A DNA stretch of 64,000 nucleotides, from assembly GCA_009928435.1 (NCBI GenBank), contig JAABNQ010000001.1:77053-141052 (forward strand), in the 5' to 3' direction. The notes under the pieces are model-generated. The model worked only from the letters and a program-made list of their open reading frames with translations. It was not told the origin of the DNA and did not search any database. Position 1 is the first letter of the stretch, and every line of letters starts with the position of its first letter. Position numbers and translations under genes: made by a program. Origin of the DNA: Bacillus sp. HF117_J1_D. GTDB taxonomy: Bacteria > Bacillota > Bacilli > Bacillales > Bacillaceae_C. Shown here in pieces: positions 9,340 through 19,600 of the stretch.

Positions 9340-10197
9340 TTACTCTATAGTCACATCCGGCATGTCGAAAGTCATATTCCCAAGCTTCTGCGACCGAATA
9401 TCCATAATGACTGTCTCCGCAGTTTTTTCATAATCTATCTCTCCGCCGGATGTCAGGCATCCGCGAAGCTTTCCGATATGATCAAATAAAGCGACGATAT
9501 CTTCAGGTATCTCATCAAGTTGATATCTTTTTTTCATATTGTTGAGATAATGAGCTTCAAGGAACCTAAGAGCAAAAACAGCTATATCCTGCATATTCAA
9601 AATAGAATCCTTTATTGCGCCGGTCAAAGCAAGCTTATAACCTATCTCCTGATCTTCAAATTTGGGCCATAATATGCCTGGAGTATCCAAAAGTTCAAGG
9701 TCTTTTCCCACTTTTATCCACTGTTGCCCTCTTGTGACTCCAGGTGTATTGCCTGTCTTGGCGATGTTTTTCTTTGCCAAACGGTTAATTAACGTAGATT
9801 TTCCAACATTTGGGATGCCAATAATCATCGCTCTGATAGCCCGCGGCTTTAATCCCTTTGCTTTCCTGCGCTCTCTTTTTTCCCTTAGCAGCTCCTCTGC
9901 TGCCTTTATGATTTCGTTTAATCCTCTCCCAGACTGCGAGTTGATTGCGAGTGCTTTACTCCCCTTTTCCGAGAAATGGCTGATCCACTGTTTTGTCACA
10001 TCCGGATCTGCCATATCTGCTTTATTAAGGAGAATCAATCTCTGCTTTTGTTGTATGATCTCCTGGAGCATCGGATTGGCAGATGAAACGGGAATCCGTG
10101 CATCCACCAATTCAAATACGATATCTACCAGCTTTAACTTTTCCGTCACTTCCCGGCGTGCTTTCGCCATATGCCCGGGGAACCATTGGATAGTCAT
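9340..10197 (-). CDS. rbgA: RbgA (YlqF), GTPase for 50S ribosome assembly
   Basis: Circularly permuted GTPase needed for late maturation of the large ribosomal subunit. The G motifs appear in permuted order: G4 NKAD at 58-61, G1 GIPNVGKS at 127-134, G2 Thr at 155 in TPGVTRG, and G3 DTPG at 171-174. The C-terminal helical ANTAR-like domain follows. At 285 residues it is close to the B. subtilis length. ATG at 10197 follows GGAGGAG. It lies 19 nt after lepB, in the usual rplS-lepB-rbgA-rnhB order. The 165-bp gap to rnhB (9175-9339) shows no clear feature. Confidence 0.97.
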   Translation of the reverse strand: MTIQWFPGHMAKARREVTEKLKLVDIVFELVDARIPVSSANPMLQEIIQQKQRLILLNKADMADPDVTKQWISHFSEKGSKALAINSQSGRGLNEIIKAAEELLREKRERRKAKGLKPRAIRAMIIGIPNVGKSTLINRLAKKNIAKTGNTPGVTRGQQWIKVGKDLELLDTPGILWPKFEDQEIGYKLALTGAIKDSILNMQDIAVFALRFLEAHYLNNMKKRYQLDEIPEDIVALFDHIGKLRGCLTSGGEIDYEKTAETVIMDIRSQKLGNMTFDMPDVTIE

Positions 10198-10216
10198 GAA
10201 TTACGCTCCTCCATCA

Positions 10217-10756
10217 TCACTTAACAATTCTTATATCTTTAATCGGCCAATAGACAATGCTAGTATCTCCTATGACCTTGTCCGTCGAAATGGTTCCTAT
10301 ATGGCGGCTATCTTTGCTTGAGCGTCTGTTGTCACCCATAACAAAAAGCTCGCCTTCTGGAACAGTCTTTTGGCCTGTAATTTCTTCCAATGTGAAATCT
10401 TCAGTAAGGGGCCCTTCAGGCGTTTGCTTTTTAGAGGTTTCCAAATAGGGCTCCTCATATGCCTTACCATTTACATAAAGTGTATCTCCTACATATTCGA
10501 CTGTGTCGCCTGGAAGACCGATGACCCGTTTGATGTAATCCCTCTGCTCAGGAGCATGAAAAACAATGATATCAAACCGATCGGGCTTGCTAAGTTTATT
10601 TACAATCATCCGGTCCCCGTTATGCAAGGTTGGCATCATCGAAAAACCATCTACCACAATCGGGGTAAAGAGTGCGTATCGAATAAGCGCAGCCAATCCT
10701 ACAGCGATAAGCAAAGCCTTTGTCCATTCCCAAAGCTCGTTTTTCTCCTTTGCCAC
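10217..10756 (-). CDS. lepB: Type I signal peptidase (SipS/LepB family)
   Basis: Membrane protease that removes signal peptides from exported proteins. One N-terminal membrane segment (LWEWTKALLIAVGLAALIRY) is followed by the catalytic Ser in VDGFSMMPTLHNGDR and Lys in YIKRVIGLPGD, then the MGDNRRSSKDSR box. From the chosen GTG these are S39 and K76 of 179 residues. A TTG five codons upstream (10771) is the longer alternative, but the GTG has GGATGGTGA just ahead. Its own promoter is at 10818-10846, and it lies between rplS and rbgA. Confidence 0.93.
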   Translation of the reverse strand: MAKEKNELWEWTKALLIAVGLAALIRYALFTPIVVDGFSMMPTLHNGDRMIVNKLSKPDRFDIIVFHAPEQRDYIKRVIGLPGDTVEYVGDTLYVNGKAYEEPYLETSKKQTPEGPLTEDFTLEEITGQKTVPEGELFVMGDNRRSSKDSRHIGTISTDKVIGDTSIVYWPIKDIRIVK

Positions 10757-10817
10757 TTTGTCACCATCCAATCATGTACTGTAGATATCTACAAAAACTG
10801 TAACAATATTATTGTAC

Positions 10818-10846
10818 AGTATATTATGCCTTAAAAACACTGTAAA
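10818..10846 (-). promoter_or_regulatory. Probable sigma-A promoter of lepB
   Basis: Minus strand -35 TTTACA (10841-10846), 17-bp spacer, -10 TATACT (10818-10823), located after the rplS terminator. Confidence 0.65.
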
Positions 10847-10864
10847 CTTGCTGCCAAGAGAAAT

Positions 10865-10896
10865 AGAAAAGGAGCTTGAATTCAAGCTCCTTTTCT
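10865..10896 (-). terminator. Terminator between rplS and lepB
   Basis: A perfect 32-bp palindrome, AGAAAAGGAGCTTGAA joined to its reverse complement, with A- and T-rich arms on both sides. On the minus strand it closes the rpsP-rplS ribosomal block. Confidence 0.85.
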
Positions 10897-10955
10897 AGTA
10901 ACGGATTTACTTATAATCCAGCAAGGTTTTCTTCCGTCAAGAAACCAAGCGTAAA

Positions 10956-11300
10956 TTAACGAATTTCTTTAATACGAGCTGCTTTACCGCGTAGTTTACG
11001 CAAGTAGTAAAGTTTCGCACGGCGAACTTTACCGCGACGCACGACATCGATTTTAGCAATCCTTGGTGTATGAAGAGGGAAAGTACGCTCGACACCAACT
11101 CCGTAAGAAATTTTGCGGACAGTGAAAGTTTCGCTGATTCCGCCTCCACGGCGCTTGATGACTACACCTTCAAACAACTGGATACGCTCACGTGTACCCT
11201 CGACAACTTTCACGTGGACACGAACTGTGTCACCTGCGCGAAATGCTGGAAGATCTGTACGCAATTGCTCTTTAGTCACTTCTTCAATTAGTTTGTGCAT
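10956..11300 (-). CDS. rplS: 50S ribosomal protein L19
   Basis: Large-subunit protein at the interface with 30S. 114 residues beginning [20 protein letters not shown], with the conserved [20 protein letters not shown] segment and a basic C-terminus. An ATG three codons upstream overlaps the GAAGGAG site. The ATG at 11300 has correct spacing (9 nt) and matches family starts. It is preceded by a 95-nt leader with its own promoter. Confidence 0.98.
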   Translation of the reverse strand: MHKLIEEVTKEQLRTDLPAFRAGDTVRVHVKVVEGTRERIQLFEGVVIKRRGGGISETFTVRKISYGVGVERTFPLHTPRIAKIDVVRRGKVRRAKLYYLRKLRGKAARIKEIR

Positions 11301-11396
11301 CGTATTCATCTCCTTCCAACCGATGCTCTTACAAAACATTTCGTTGCAGCGGAACACCGTAGTTACAGACGGACAATCTTCATTGTCACAGTCACA
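11301..11396 (-). promoter_or_regulatory. Probable L19 ribosomal protein leader RNA
   Basis: The untranslated stretch between the predicted rplS transcription start and the L19 ribosome binding site. It contains complementary GACAAT/ATTGTC segments around the TGAAGATTGTCCGTCTGTAA region and a conserved-looking GTGTTCCGCTGCAACGAAAT. Firmicutes are known to carry an L19 leader between trmD and rplS, thought to mediate L19 autoregulation. Assignment is by position and these elements, not by a model search. Confidence 0.55.
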
Positions 11397-11402
11397 AAGG
11401 TA

Positions 11403-11431
11403 ATAGTACCATAACGAATGCGTATTTACAA
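11403..11431 (-). promoter_or_regulatory. Probable promoter of rplS
   Basis: Minus strand -35 TTGTAA (11426-11431), 17-bp spacer, -10 TACTAT (11403-11408), in the short gap after trmD. Confidence 0.55.
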
Positions 11432-11454
11432 TTCATTTTTGAAGCAGTTTTCTA

Positions 11455-12168
11455 TTATTCTGGCCGTTCTTTTTCCTCTTGGGTATGAAGGTATTTTTCA
11501 TAGAGGTCAGGCCGGCGCTCTTTTGTCCTTTTTAAGGATTCATTCAGCCGCCATTCTTCAATTTTACTATGGTTGCCGGATAACAATACGTCTGGAACCT
11601 TCATTCCTCGAAAATCTGCTGGCCGTGTATAATGGGGATGCTCTAGCAAACCAGTGGAAAAGGAATCTTCCACAGCCGAATTTTCATTCCCCAATACTCC
11701 TGGCAGCAGTCGCACAACAGAATCAATAATCGTCATTGCTGCCAGTTCCCCGCCTGTCAAAACAAAATCTCCAATGGAAATTTCGTCCGTAACAATCTGT
11801 TCCCTTATCCGTTCATCATATCCTTCATAATGCCCGCATATAAAGATTAAATGGTCCTCCTTCGCCAGTTCCTCCGCTTTGCTTTGACTAAAACGCTCCC
11901 CCTGCGGACACAGCAAAATCACGCGTGATTCCTCGCTTTCTTTTTGCACATGGGATACCGCGTCAAAGATTGGCTGAGGTTTGAGCACCATACCTGCTCC
12001 GCCACCGTATGGATAATCATCGACAGTTTTATGTTTATTCGTGGAAAAATCACGGAAATTTGTAAGATGATAGGCAACTGAATTTTTTTCAGCAGCTTTT
12101 TTTAAAATGGAAGACCCGAATACTCCTGTAAACATCTCAGGAAAAAGAGTCAATACGTCGATCCTCAT
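11455..12168 (-). CDS. trmD: tRNA (guanine-37-N1)-methyltransferase
   Basis: SAM-dependent trefoil-knot methyltransferase that makes m1G37 in tRNA and prevents frameshifting. The 237 residues begin [28 protein letters not shown] (about 53-67) and the knot segment [14 protein letters not shown] (about 131-144) are diagnostic. Its start overlaps the rimM stop by 4 nt. It belongs to the rpsP-ylqC-ylqD-rimM-trmD-rplS ribosomal maturation cluster. Confidence 0.98.
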   Translation of the reverse strand: MRIDVLTLFPEMFTGVFGSSILKKAAEKNSVAYHLTNFRDFSTNKHKTVDDYPYGGGAGMVLKPQPIFDAVSHVQKESEESRVILLCPQGERFSQSKAEELAKEDHLIFICGHYEGYDERIREQIVTDEISIGDFVLTGGELAAMTIIDSVVRLLPGVLGNENSAVEDSFSTGLLEHPHYTRPADFRGMKVPDVLLSGNHSKIEEWRLNESLKRTKERRPDLYEKYLHTQEEKERPE

Positions 12169-12683
12169 GACAATAAACCCTCCATAGGATCAATGATGAT
12201 CTTTTTCTCTTCAATGGATACCTCTTTTACAACATCTGGAATATAAGGAATTAATATGTCCTTACCATTGCTGCCGCCAACGACCCATACATCATTTGCT
12301 CCTGGAGTCAAAATTTCTTTCACAGCCCCAATTTCTTCTCCCTGCTCAGTAACAACGTGGCAGCCGATAATTTCATAAAAATAATATTCTCCTTCAGAAA
12401 GCTCCGTCAACTGATCCTCTTTTATTTTTAATATGGAGTTTTTCCATTTCTCCACATCATTCATATTTTCAAACCCTTCAAAACTAAGAAGATCAAAGTT
12501 TTTATGCTTTCGATGCGTTTTAACTATTAATGGAGTTGGTTCCTTATGGTTTCCGGGGAATAGATAAAGGGTGCTGCCGGGGGCATATCTTTCATCTGGG
12601 AAATCGGTAGAGGAAATGACCCGTACTTCACCACGGATGCCATGTGTATTGACGATTTTCCCAACATTAAACCAATTTTCCAT
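12165..12683 (-). CDS. rimM: Ribosome maturation factor RimM
   Basis: Binds S19 and helps assemble the 30S head. 172 residues: an N-terminal RimM barrel starting with [19 protein letters not shown] and a C-terminal PRC-barrel domain ([14 protein letters not shown], then VWVVGG and [13 protein letters not shown]). ATG at 12683 follows GAGAGGTG. The start lies 3 nt after the ylqD stop and its end overlaps trmD. Confidence 0.97.
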   Translation of the reverse strand: MENWFNVGKIVNTHGIRGEVRVISSTDFPDERYAPGSTLYLFPGNHKEPTPLIVKTHRKHKNFDLLSFEGFENMNDVEKWKNSILKIKEDQLTELSEGEYYFYEIIGCHVVTEQGEEIGAVKEILTPGANDVWVVGGSNGKDILIPYIPDVVKEVSIEEKKIIIDPMEGLLS

Positions 12684-12686
12684 GTT

Positions 12687-13079
12687 TCACCTCTCCCTGA
12701 TCTCTGCGATGATTCCGTCTTTGACAATAATTGTTTTTCCATTGATGATATTTTCCCAGTGATCTCCGACCTGAATGTCAACCAGGGCTTGGACATCCTG
12801 ATCTTTCAATTCACTTCCGTATGGAAGCATCCCAAGCTGTTCAATCTGAAAGTCAATCAACTTAATCTTTTCCTTGCGCAGCTCAATTTCTTTATCAAAC
12901 TGTGCTTTAAGTCCAGAAGCAGAGAATTTCTTTGTTCTTTCAAGCTTTTTCATTTCAAACAACAATTGGTCACACTCTTTTTGAAGCTGTTGTTTCGATT
13001 TTATATATTTGACAGAAAGTTCCTCTTTGCTTTTTTCAGTTAAAACCTGCTTGACGGTGACTGTTTGAATTATTTTCAC
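12687..13079 (-). CDS. ylqD: YlqD family protein, unknown function
   Basis: 130 residues beginning MKIIQTVTVKQVLTEKSKEE. A charged coiled-coil (about residues 20-85, heavy in K, E, L and Q) is followed by a small beta-rich tail (VQVGDHWENIINGKTIIVKDG). This layout and its position between khpA and rimM match the YlqD family of Bacillaceae, for which no biochemical role is established. The start is GTG at 13079 with GGAGG 8 nt upstream. No membrane segment is present. Confidence 0.9.
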   Translation of the reverse strand: MKIIQTVTVKQVLTEKSKEELSVKYIKSKQQLQKECDQLLFEMKKLERTKKFSASGLKAQFDKEIELRKEKIKLIDFQIEQLGMLPYGSELKDQDVQALVDIQVGDHWENIINGKTIIVKDGIIAEIRER

Positions 13080-13166
13080 AATCTCATCCTCCGCCCAGTT
13101 TTAATTAGTCATGACGCAATGCCCACTAGATATCAAACATTTCTCTGATTCGACTTTTTTCCTTAT

Positions 13167-13195
13167 AAAAAAAGGGGGTGTTTTCAGCCCCCCTT
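13167..13195 (-). terminator. Terminator overlapping the khpA stop
   Basis: Minus strand AAGGGGGG pairs with CCCCCTT around a CTGAAAA loop, followed by a TTTTT run. The stem begins at the khpA stop codon, so it probably attenuates transcription into ylqD-rimM-trmD. Confidence 0.8.
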
Positions 13196-13427
13196 ATTCG
13201 TCGATCTCCAAAAAAATCCTCTTATGTTGTTTTGATCCTGCTGCAGCGTAGACGACCGTTCTAATGGCTTTAGCCACCCTGCCATGTCGCCCAATCACTT
13301 TTCCGATATCATCTTCATGAACGGACAGGTGATAAGTAATACGCTTTTCGCTTTCATCCATCCGGAGTTGAACATCTTCAGGATGATCCACAATCGGCTT
13401 TACAATCGACATAATTAATTCCTGCAT
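13194..13427 (-). CDS. khpA: KhpA (YlqC), KH-domain RNA-binding protein
   Basis: Small RNA-binding protein of the KH fold; the family works with KhpB in cell-elongation control in related bacteria. 77 residues with the GxxG loop IGRHGRVAKAIRTVVYAA. The chosen ATG (MQELIMSIVKP) aligns with B. subtilis YlqC but has little RBS. A GTG three codons upstream (13436) and an ATG five codons downstream with AGGA at 7 nt are alternatives. It lies 11 nt after rpsP. Confidence 0.92.
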   Translation of the reverse strand: MQELIMSIVKPIVDHPEDVQLRMDESEKRITYHLSVHEDDIGKVIGRHGRVAKAIRTVVYAAAGSKQHKRIFLEIDE

Positions 13428-13438
13428 ATTTATCACGT

Positions 13439-13711
13439 TTATTTGCTATTTTTAGCGTTATGATATTTCTCCATGATACCTTGATTGGAGAACAGGTTTC
13501 TGACTGTGTCGGATGGTTTCGCGCCATCTTGAAGCCATTTTAAAACACTCTCTTCATTGATGTCAACAATCGCTGGCTGAGCGACTGGGTTGTACGTGCC
13601 CACTTCCTCAATGATTCTTCCGTCACGTGGTGAACGAGAATCTGCAACAACGATACGATAGAAAGGAGATTTCTTTGCTCCTAAACGTTTCAAACGAATT
13701 TTAACTGCCAT
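13439..13711 (-). CDS. rpsP: 30S ribosomal protein S16
   Basis: Small-subunit assembly protein, 90 residues, beginning [20 protein letters not shown], with [22 protein letters not shown] at 13711 follows GGAGGTG. An in-frame start four codons upstream falls inside the RBS region and is rejected. First gene of the cluster, with its own promoter. Confidence 0.98.
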   Translation of the reverse strand: MAVKIRLKRLGAKKSPFYRIVVADSRSPRDGRIIEEVGTYNPVAQPAIVDINEESVLKWLQDGAKPSDTVRNLFSNQGIMEKYHNAKNSK

Positions 13712-13749
13712 TTTACATAGCACCTCCGAATTGTTTTACACAAATCAGT

Positions 13750-13778
13750 ATAATATCAATCTGTGTTTTGTTTGTAAA
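13750..13778 (-). promoter_or_regulatory. Sigma-A promoter of the rpsP cluster
   Basis: Minus strand -35 TTTACA (13773-13778), 17-bp spacer, -10 TATTAT (13750-13755), about 38 bp ahead of the rpsP start. Confidence 0.7.
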
Positions 13779-13854
13779 GTGTTTTTTCTTAACACATTAA
13801 ATTTTTTTCGTTAAAGCTTGCCTATACGCCTACTAAACAGACGTTTTTTGATGT

Positions 13855-15198
13855 CTACATAAACGGGAATTTAAATCCCTTCTTTTTGCCTTTTTGCTGC
13901 ATTCCGCTCATCTGTTTGAGCATTTTCTTCATTTCTTCAAATTGCTTCAACAGCCGATTGACTTCTTGTATCGTCCTACCGCTTCCTCTCGCGATTCGAC
14001 GGCGTCTGCTGGCATTGATAATCTCAGGATTTTCCTTTTCCTCTTTTGTCATGGACCGAATAATCGCTTCAACATGCCCGATTTGTTTTTCATCAACCTG
14101 AATATTATTCAGGCCTTTCATTTTGTTGGCACCAGGCATCATTTTGATTAACTCATCCAACGGTCCCATGTTTTTCACCTGCCCAAGCTGGTCAAGGAAA
14201 TCATCAAAAGTAAAGGAGGCTGTACGGAATTTATGTTCCATCTCCTTGGCTTTTTCCTCATCAACGGAAGCCTGTGCTTTCTCAATTAGCGTCAGCACAT
14301 CACCCATCCCGAGTATCCTTGAAGCCATCCTTTCAGGATGAAATGGCTCAAGCGCATCCATCTTCTCTCCCATACCGACAAATTTGATTGGCTTTTGGGT
14401 AACTGAACGAATGGATAGAGCGGCTCCCCCGCGGGTATCTCCATCAAGCTTGGTCAAAATAACCCCTGTGATATCAAGCTGTTCATTGAAGTTCTCGGCA
14501 ACATTCACGGCATCCTGGCCAGTCATAGCATCCACAACAAGGAATATTTCGTCAGGCTGAGCCAATTCCTTGATGTCCCTCAATTCCTGCATCAGCTCTT
14601 CATCAATATGAAGGCGTCCCGCAGTGTCGATGAGAACATAGTCATAATGCTCTTCTTTTGCCTTTTCTATGCCCTGGCGAACAATCTCTACCGGGCTGAC
14701 CTTGTCTCCCAGTGAAAAAACAGGAATATTCAACTGTTTTCCAATTGTTTCAAGCTGTTTGATTGCAGCAGGACGATAAATATCCGCCGCAATGAGAAAC
14801 GGTTTGCGATTATGGCTTTTGCGCAGTAGATTAGCAAGCTTTCCTGTTGTTGTCGTTTTACCTGCACCTTGAAGGCCTGACATCATAATAACAGTCGGCG
14901 GACGCTTCGCTACTGCGATTTTACTCTGCTCACCGCCCATGAGATCTGTGAGCTCTTCCTTAACAACTTTGATGACTTGCTGGCCTGGTGTGAGACTTTT
15001 CATCACTTCCTGGCCTACCGCTCTTTCGCTTACTTTTTTCACAAACTGTTTGACTACTTTAAAGTTGACATCCGCCTCCAGCAGTGCTAGACGCACCTCG
15101 CGCATCATCTGTTTGACGTCCGCTTCGGTGACCTTTCCTTTGCCGCGGATCTTTTGGATAGTCGTTTGCAAGCGGTCGGCCAATCCTTCAAATGCCAT
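13855..15198 (-). CDS. ffh: Signal recognition particle protein Ffh
   Basis: GTPase of the signal recognition particle; binds signal peptides and scRNA. 447 residues: N domain (1-90), G domain with GLQGAGKTTTTGKLA (about 107-121), DTAGR, and TKLDGD, then a Met-rich M domain. The M domain carries the RNA-binding RRRRIARGSG motif and a KKMLKQMSGMQQKGKK tail. It lies 13 nt downstream of ylxM with which it forms an operon. Confidence 0.98.
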   Translation of the reverse strand: MAFEGLADRLQTTIQKIRGKGKVTEADVKQMMREVRLALLEADVNFKVVKQFVKKVSERAVGQEVMKSLTPGQQVIKVVKEELTDLMGGEQSKIAVAKRPPTVIMMSGLQGAGKTTTTGKLANLLRKSHNRKPFLIAADIYRPAAIKQLETIGKQLNIPVFSLGDKVSPVEIVRQGIEKAKEEHYDYVLIDTAGRLHIDEELMQELRDIKELAQPDEIFLVVDAMTGQDAVNVAENFNEQLDITGVILTKLDGDTRGGAALSIRSVTQKPIKFVGMGEKMDALEPFHPERMASRILGMGDVLTLIEKAQASVDEEKAKEMEHKFRTASFTFDDFLDQLGQVKNMGPLDELIKMMPGANKMKGLNNIQVDEKQIGHVEAIIRSMTKEEKENPEIINASRRRRIARGSGRTIQEVNRLLKQFEEMKKMLKQMSGMQQKGKKKGFKFPFM

Positions 15199-15211
15199 TG
15201 ATCTCCGCCCC

Positions 15212-15544
15212 CTAATCCAATTCCTCTAATTCATCCAAATAACGGTTCAGTTTGTCAATGTCATCCGGATTTTCATTTACGCCTTGCCTAATCAAAGCGA
15301 TCCATTTCTTTCGCTCTTCGAATTTCCAGAACAAAGAAAGCTTCTGTTCGTACTCTTCTAGCAACATTTCTGTTCTTTTAAGATTGTCGTATACTGCTTG
15401 TCGGCTAACTCCGTAGTTTTCGGCAATCTCACCTAGCGAATAATCATCACGATAGTAAAGAGACATATAGCTTCGCTGCTTCGAAGTCAACAACGATTGA
15501 TAAAAATCATACAAATAGTTCATCCGCGTTGTTTTCTCAAGCAT
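15212..15544 (-). CDS. ylxM: YlxM, helix-turn-helix protein partner of SRP
   Basis: 110 residues with a sigma-70 region 4-like helix-turn-helix ([20 protein letters not shown], about residues 36-55). Homologues bind SRP RNA and modulate the SRP cycle in some Firmicutes. The start ATG at 15544 has GGTGGAG at 9 nt; a GTG 15 nt earlier lies inside that site and is rejected. The promoter is immediately upstream, and ffh follows. Confidence 0.95.
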   Translation of the reverse strand: MLEKTTRMNYLYDFYQSLLTSKQRSYMSLYYRDDYSLGEIAENYGVSRQAVYDNLKRTEMLLEEYEQKLSLFWKFEERKKWIALIRQGVNENPDDIDKLNRYLDELEELD

Positions 15545-15591
15545 ACTTTCAATCTCCACCTTGTTAAGTTAAAAACCTTTACACTTTATAA

Positions 15592-15620
15592 ATAATAAAC
15601 TCTTTCTCTCGCCGCGTCAA
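15592..15620 (-). promoter_or_regulatory. Sigma-A promoter of ylxM-ffh
   Basis: Minus strand -35 TTGACG (15615-15620), 17-bp spacer, -10 TATTAT (15592-15597), in the gap after ftsY. Confidence 0.78.
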
Positions 15621-15636
15621 GGTTATTTCCTTTCAT

Positions 15637-16626
15637 TCAATCCTCAGTCTTTTCAATGGCATCGGAAAATAACCCATAAACATATTTTTCAGGGTCAAAG
15701 ATCTGAAGATCATCCATTTGCTCGCCAAGACCGACAAATTTCACCGGAATATTCATTTCATTTCTGATTGCCAGTACGATACCACCCTTCGCCGTTCCAT
15801 CTAGCTTCGATAAGACAATACCGCTGACATCTGTTGCTTCTTTGAACGTTTTTGCCTGAATAAGCGCGTTTTGTCCCGTCGTTGCATCCAGCACAAGGAG
15901 AACTTCATGAGGTGCTCCTGGAACTTCACGCTCAATCACTCTTTTTATTTTTTCAAGCTCGTTCATCAAATTGACTTTATTTTGGAGGCGGCCCGCTGTA
16001 TCACATAGCAGTATATCCACTTGGCGGGACTTTGCTGCCTGTACAGCATCATACATAACAGCAGCGGGGTCAGACCCCTCTGCCTGCTTGATCACATCGA
16101 CTCCTACACGATCCCCCCAAACCTCAAGCTGGTCGATGGCCCCAGCCCGGAAAGTATCACCTGCTGCTAGCAGTACATTTTTGCCTTCCGTTTTGAATTT
16201 ATGGGCTAGCTTGCCAATGGTCGTTGTTTTTCCAACCCCATTCACTCCAACAAACAGAATGACGGTCAGCTTATTTTCCTGAATATTAAGGGTGCTTAGA
16301 TTCTCTTCCCCAGATTCGTAAATCTCTATCAGTTTCTCAGATATAACAGATTGGACATCCGCCGGGTCTTTTATATTTCTTCTCTTCACTTCTGTCTTCA
16401 GTTCTTCTATCAGTTCCATGACCGTTTCAAACCCGACATCCGCCTGAATCAAAATCTCTTCCAGTTCTTCAAAGAAATCTTCATCGACTGTACGATAACG
16501 GGCAACTAGGTCGTTAATTTTATTGGAAAAATTATCACGGGTCTTGACTAGTCCTTCTTTAAACTTTTCCGAGATGGAGTCACCGGAAGCCGTGAATTTT
16601 TCTTTCAGCCTCTTAAAAAAACTCAT
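15637..16626 (-). CDS. ftsY: Signal recognition particle receptor FtsY
   Basis: SRP receptor GTPase docking ribosomes at the membrane translocon. 329 residues: an N domain (about 1-110) without the long acidic A domain seen in E. coli, then the NG GTPase with [27 protein letters not shown] and [10 protein letters not shown]. The start lies 18 nt after the smc stop, so it is probably co-transcribed with rnc-smc. Confidence 0.98.
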   Translation of the reverse strand: MSFFKRLKEKFTASGDSISEKFKEGLVKTRDNFSNKINDLVARYRTVDEDFFEELEEILIQADVGFETVMELIEELKTEVKRRNIKDPADVQSVISEKLIEIYESGEENLSTLNIQENKLTVILFVGVNGVGKTTTIGKLAHKFKTEGKNVLLAAGDTFRAGAIDQLEVWGDRVGVDVIKQAEGSDPAAVMYDAVQAAKSRQVDILLCDTAGRLQNKVNLMNELEKIKRVIEREVPGAPHEVLLVLDATTGQNALIQAKTFKEATDVSGIVLSKLDGTAKGGIVLAIRNEMNIPVKFVGLGEQMDDLQIFDPEKYVYGLFSDAIEKTED

Positions 16627-16643
16627 TTACCTCACCTCAATTA

Positions 16644-19600
16644 TTATATTTGTGCCATCATCCGCTCTTCTTCCAATTTGACGGATACAAGCTTAGACAC
16701 TCCCGATTCTTGCATCGTGATCCCATATAAGACATCGGCACCCGCCATTGTTCCCTGCCTGTGAGTGATGACGATGAACTGGGTATGTTCACTAAATTTC
16801 TTTAAATACTCACTGAAACGATTGACATTCGCCTCATCAAGGGCCGCTTCCACCTCATCCAATACGCAAAAAGGTACAGGGCGTACTTTTAAGATCGAAA
16901 ATAACAATGCAATTGCGGTAAAAGATCTTTCTCCACCTGACAGCAAGCTTAAATTTTGTAGTTTCTTACCTGGAGGTTGCGCAATGATGTCAACACCTGT
17001 TTGCAGCAAATCATCAGGTTCTGTCAATTTCAATTCTGCTCTTCCCCCGCCAAACAACGAGGTAAATACCCCTTGAAATGCTTCTTGTATGGATTGAAAG
17101 GTGCTGCCGAATCTCTTTTTCATTTCATCGTCCATTTCATCCATGATTTGGTAAAGGGTTTCTTTCGCTTGTATAAGGTCCGTCTGCTGTTCCAATAAAA
17201 ATTGGCTGCGACTATTGACCCTTTCATATTCCTCGATTGCCCCTATGTTCACTGTGCCCATCTCCGATATTTGCCTTTTTAGGGCATCTCGCCTTTGTTC
17301 CGCTTCAGGTGTCTCAAGCGATAAAGTAAATACCTCTTGGGCACGTTCAAATGAGATGGTGAATTCATCTCTCAATGTCTTGATGAAATTCTCCATTTCA
17401 AGTTCAAGGCGGTTAACCTTTAATTCTTCGTTTTTTAATTGATCCGCAGATCTTTTTTGCTGCCTCGTCAGTTCTTTTAACTCAACTTCCTTATCAGTGA
17501 CAGATTCCTGAAGCCGCGCTCTTTCGTTTCTGCTAATTGAAATATGTTGCAGGGTCTTTTCTCTCATTGTCTGAGTTTTCTCTGTTTCTTTCTGAAGCTC
17601 AGCCATTTGACCTAATATATTCTCATTTTCACTCTCAAAAGCCTTCCATTCTTTTTCAGCAGATTCTGCCTGAAAGCTGGTTTGTTCAATGGAAGCATCA
17701 ATCCGTTTAAGATTGGATTTAGCCGCAACCAACTGCTCCTCCAGTTGGGCAGTTTGTACGCTCAATTGATTGATGGCAGTCAAAAGCTGGTCTTTTGAGC
17801 TTTGTTGTGAGCTTTTCTCTTCTGTCAGGTCCTTGATTTTTTCTTCTAATAAAAGAATAGATTGTCCCTTATTTTTGATTGCTGCAGCCATTTTCCCTTT
17901 TCGCAGTTGTAGTGTCTCGCCTTCAGCAGCGAGCTCTTTCGTTTCCATGTCGCTAAGAGAAAGAAACTCCTGGGTGTTTTTCAGTGCAATATCCAATCGT
18001 GCAACCTCTGACTGAAGCTCATAAAGCGCACTTTCCAGTTTTTTCTTTTCCGCTTGACCATGGGAAACCTGACTTTCGAAATCAGTCATTTTTTGTTTGA
18101 TGGTATTTACAGCGATTTCAGTGGAGGATATGTCCCGTTCCAAAACAGCTAGTTCTTTTTTGATTTGTTCAAGCTGATTCTTTCTTCCGAGCAAAGAGCT
18201 CCTTTTCTGTTTGGAAGCTCCTCCTGTCATGGATCCCCCCGGGTTGATGATTTCTCCAGCCAAAGTAACAATGCGGAGCCGATATTCAACCAGCTTAGCC
18301 AACTCACCGGCCCCTTTTAAATCTTTTGCTACAATGACATTTCCAAGCAAATACCTAACGACAGATTCATATTTCTTTTCGCACCCTACAAGGTCCGCTG
18401 CCACCCCTAGAAAAGAGCTATGCCGTTGAAGTCCAGCCTTCTGGCTTGTGCTAAGATATTTCGGTTTTATGACGTTTAATGGAAGAAATGTAGCTCGTCC
18501 CAACCGGTTTTTTTTCAAATAATTGATCGCTTCGCGACCGTCAGCTTCAGTTCGGACAACCACATGCTGAACGGCACCACCGAGAGCCGTTTCAATCCCT
18601 GTTTCAAGATCTTTAGGCACATGGATTAGATCAGCTGCACTTCCTTCGATGCCTCGTAAAAGTGTTCCTTTAGCTTTCAACACTTCACGTACACCCTGCA
18701 TGTAGCCAGTATAATCTTCCTCCATCGTCTCAAGACTTTCTTTTCTCGCTTTCATTTGCTGATTATCACGGTACAATTGAAAAAGCCTTGATTGCTGATG
18801 CTCCCTTTGTTCTTTGAGCGAATCCAATTCCTTTAGAACTTGCTGTTGCTCGTTTTCAAATGAACTAATTCGGTCTCTAAGCTCCTGCAGCTTCTTCTGC
18901 TTGCCTTCTATCTTCTTTTCTACGGACAGCTTTTCATTCTCATATTTTACTTTATCTGTTGCAAGTCTTTGCAGTCTAATCTTCTGCTGATCTAACTGCT
19001 TTTCAATATACTGAAGCTCATTTTTATCTGAGACATGCTCGTTCATGAAATCAACATAGTCACTTTTTAACGATTCAATGGTTTGATCAAGTGTGCCATC
19101 CAACAGAGTCAATTCTCGTTTTTTACCCGACAATTGTTTGTTTAGTTCATCAGCTTCCGCCTGTTTACGTGAAATGATTTGTTCTGTTTTATTTTTTTCT
19201 AGCAACAATTTGTTGTTTTTTGCCTGTTCACTCTCGATCTTGTCTTTCAGTACTTCCATATTACGAATTGCATTCCTGCTTTTTTCCTGAAGCACCTGGC
19301 GTCTTCCTTCCAGTTTCTCTAAATGCTCCGAAACCGAAAGTAACTCCTCCTGAAGGTGATTCACTTTTTCGTCCAATTCATTTTGGCTTTTTCTTTCATC
19401 GTCCGTTGCCATTTCAAGCTTGCGTATTTCATTGGACAGCTTAATTTCTGAATCTGTTTGAGTTTCAAGCTCACCTTTAACTTTTTCCCACTTGGCATAA
19501 AGACTCTCAATTTCTCGAACAATGAGAGCTCCCTCAATTTGCTTTAGTTCTTTCTGCTTCGCGAGAAATCGCTCAGCTGTTTCCGCCTGTTCTTTCAAAA

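Noticed and set aside
9662-10321. 219-codon plus-strand ORF opposite rbgA and the lepB end
   Set aside because: Antisense shadow; spans the boundary of two real minus-strand genes and resembles no family.
10370-10834. 154-codon plus-strand ORF opposite lepB
   Set aside because: Antisense shadow of the signal peptidase gene and its promoter.
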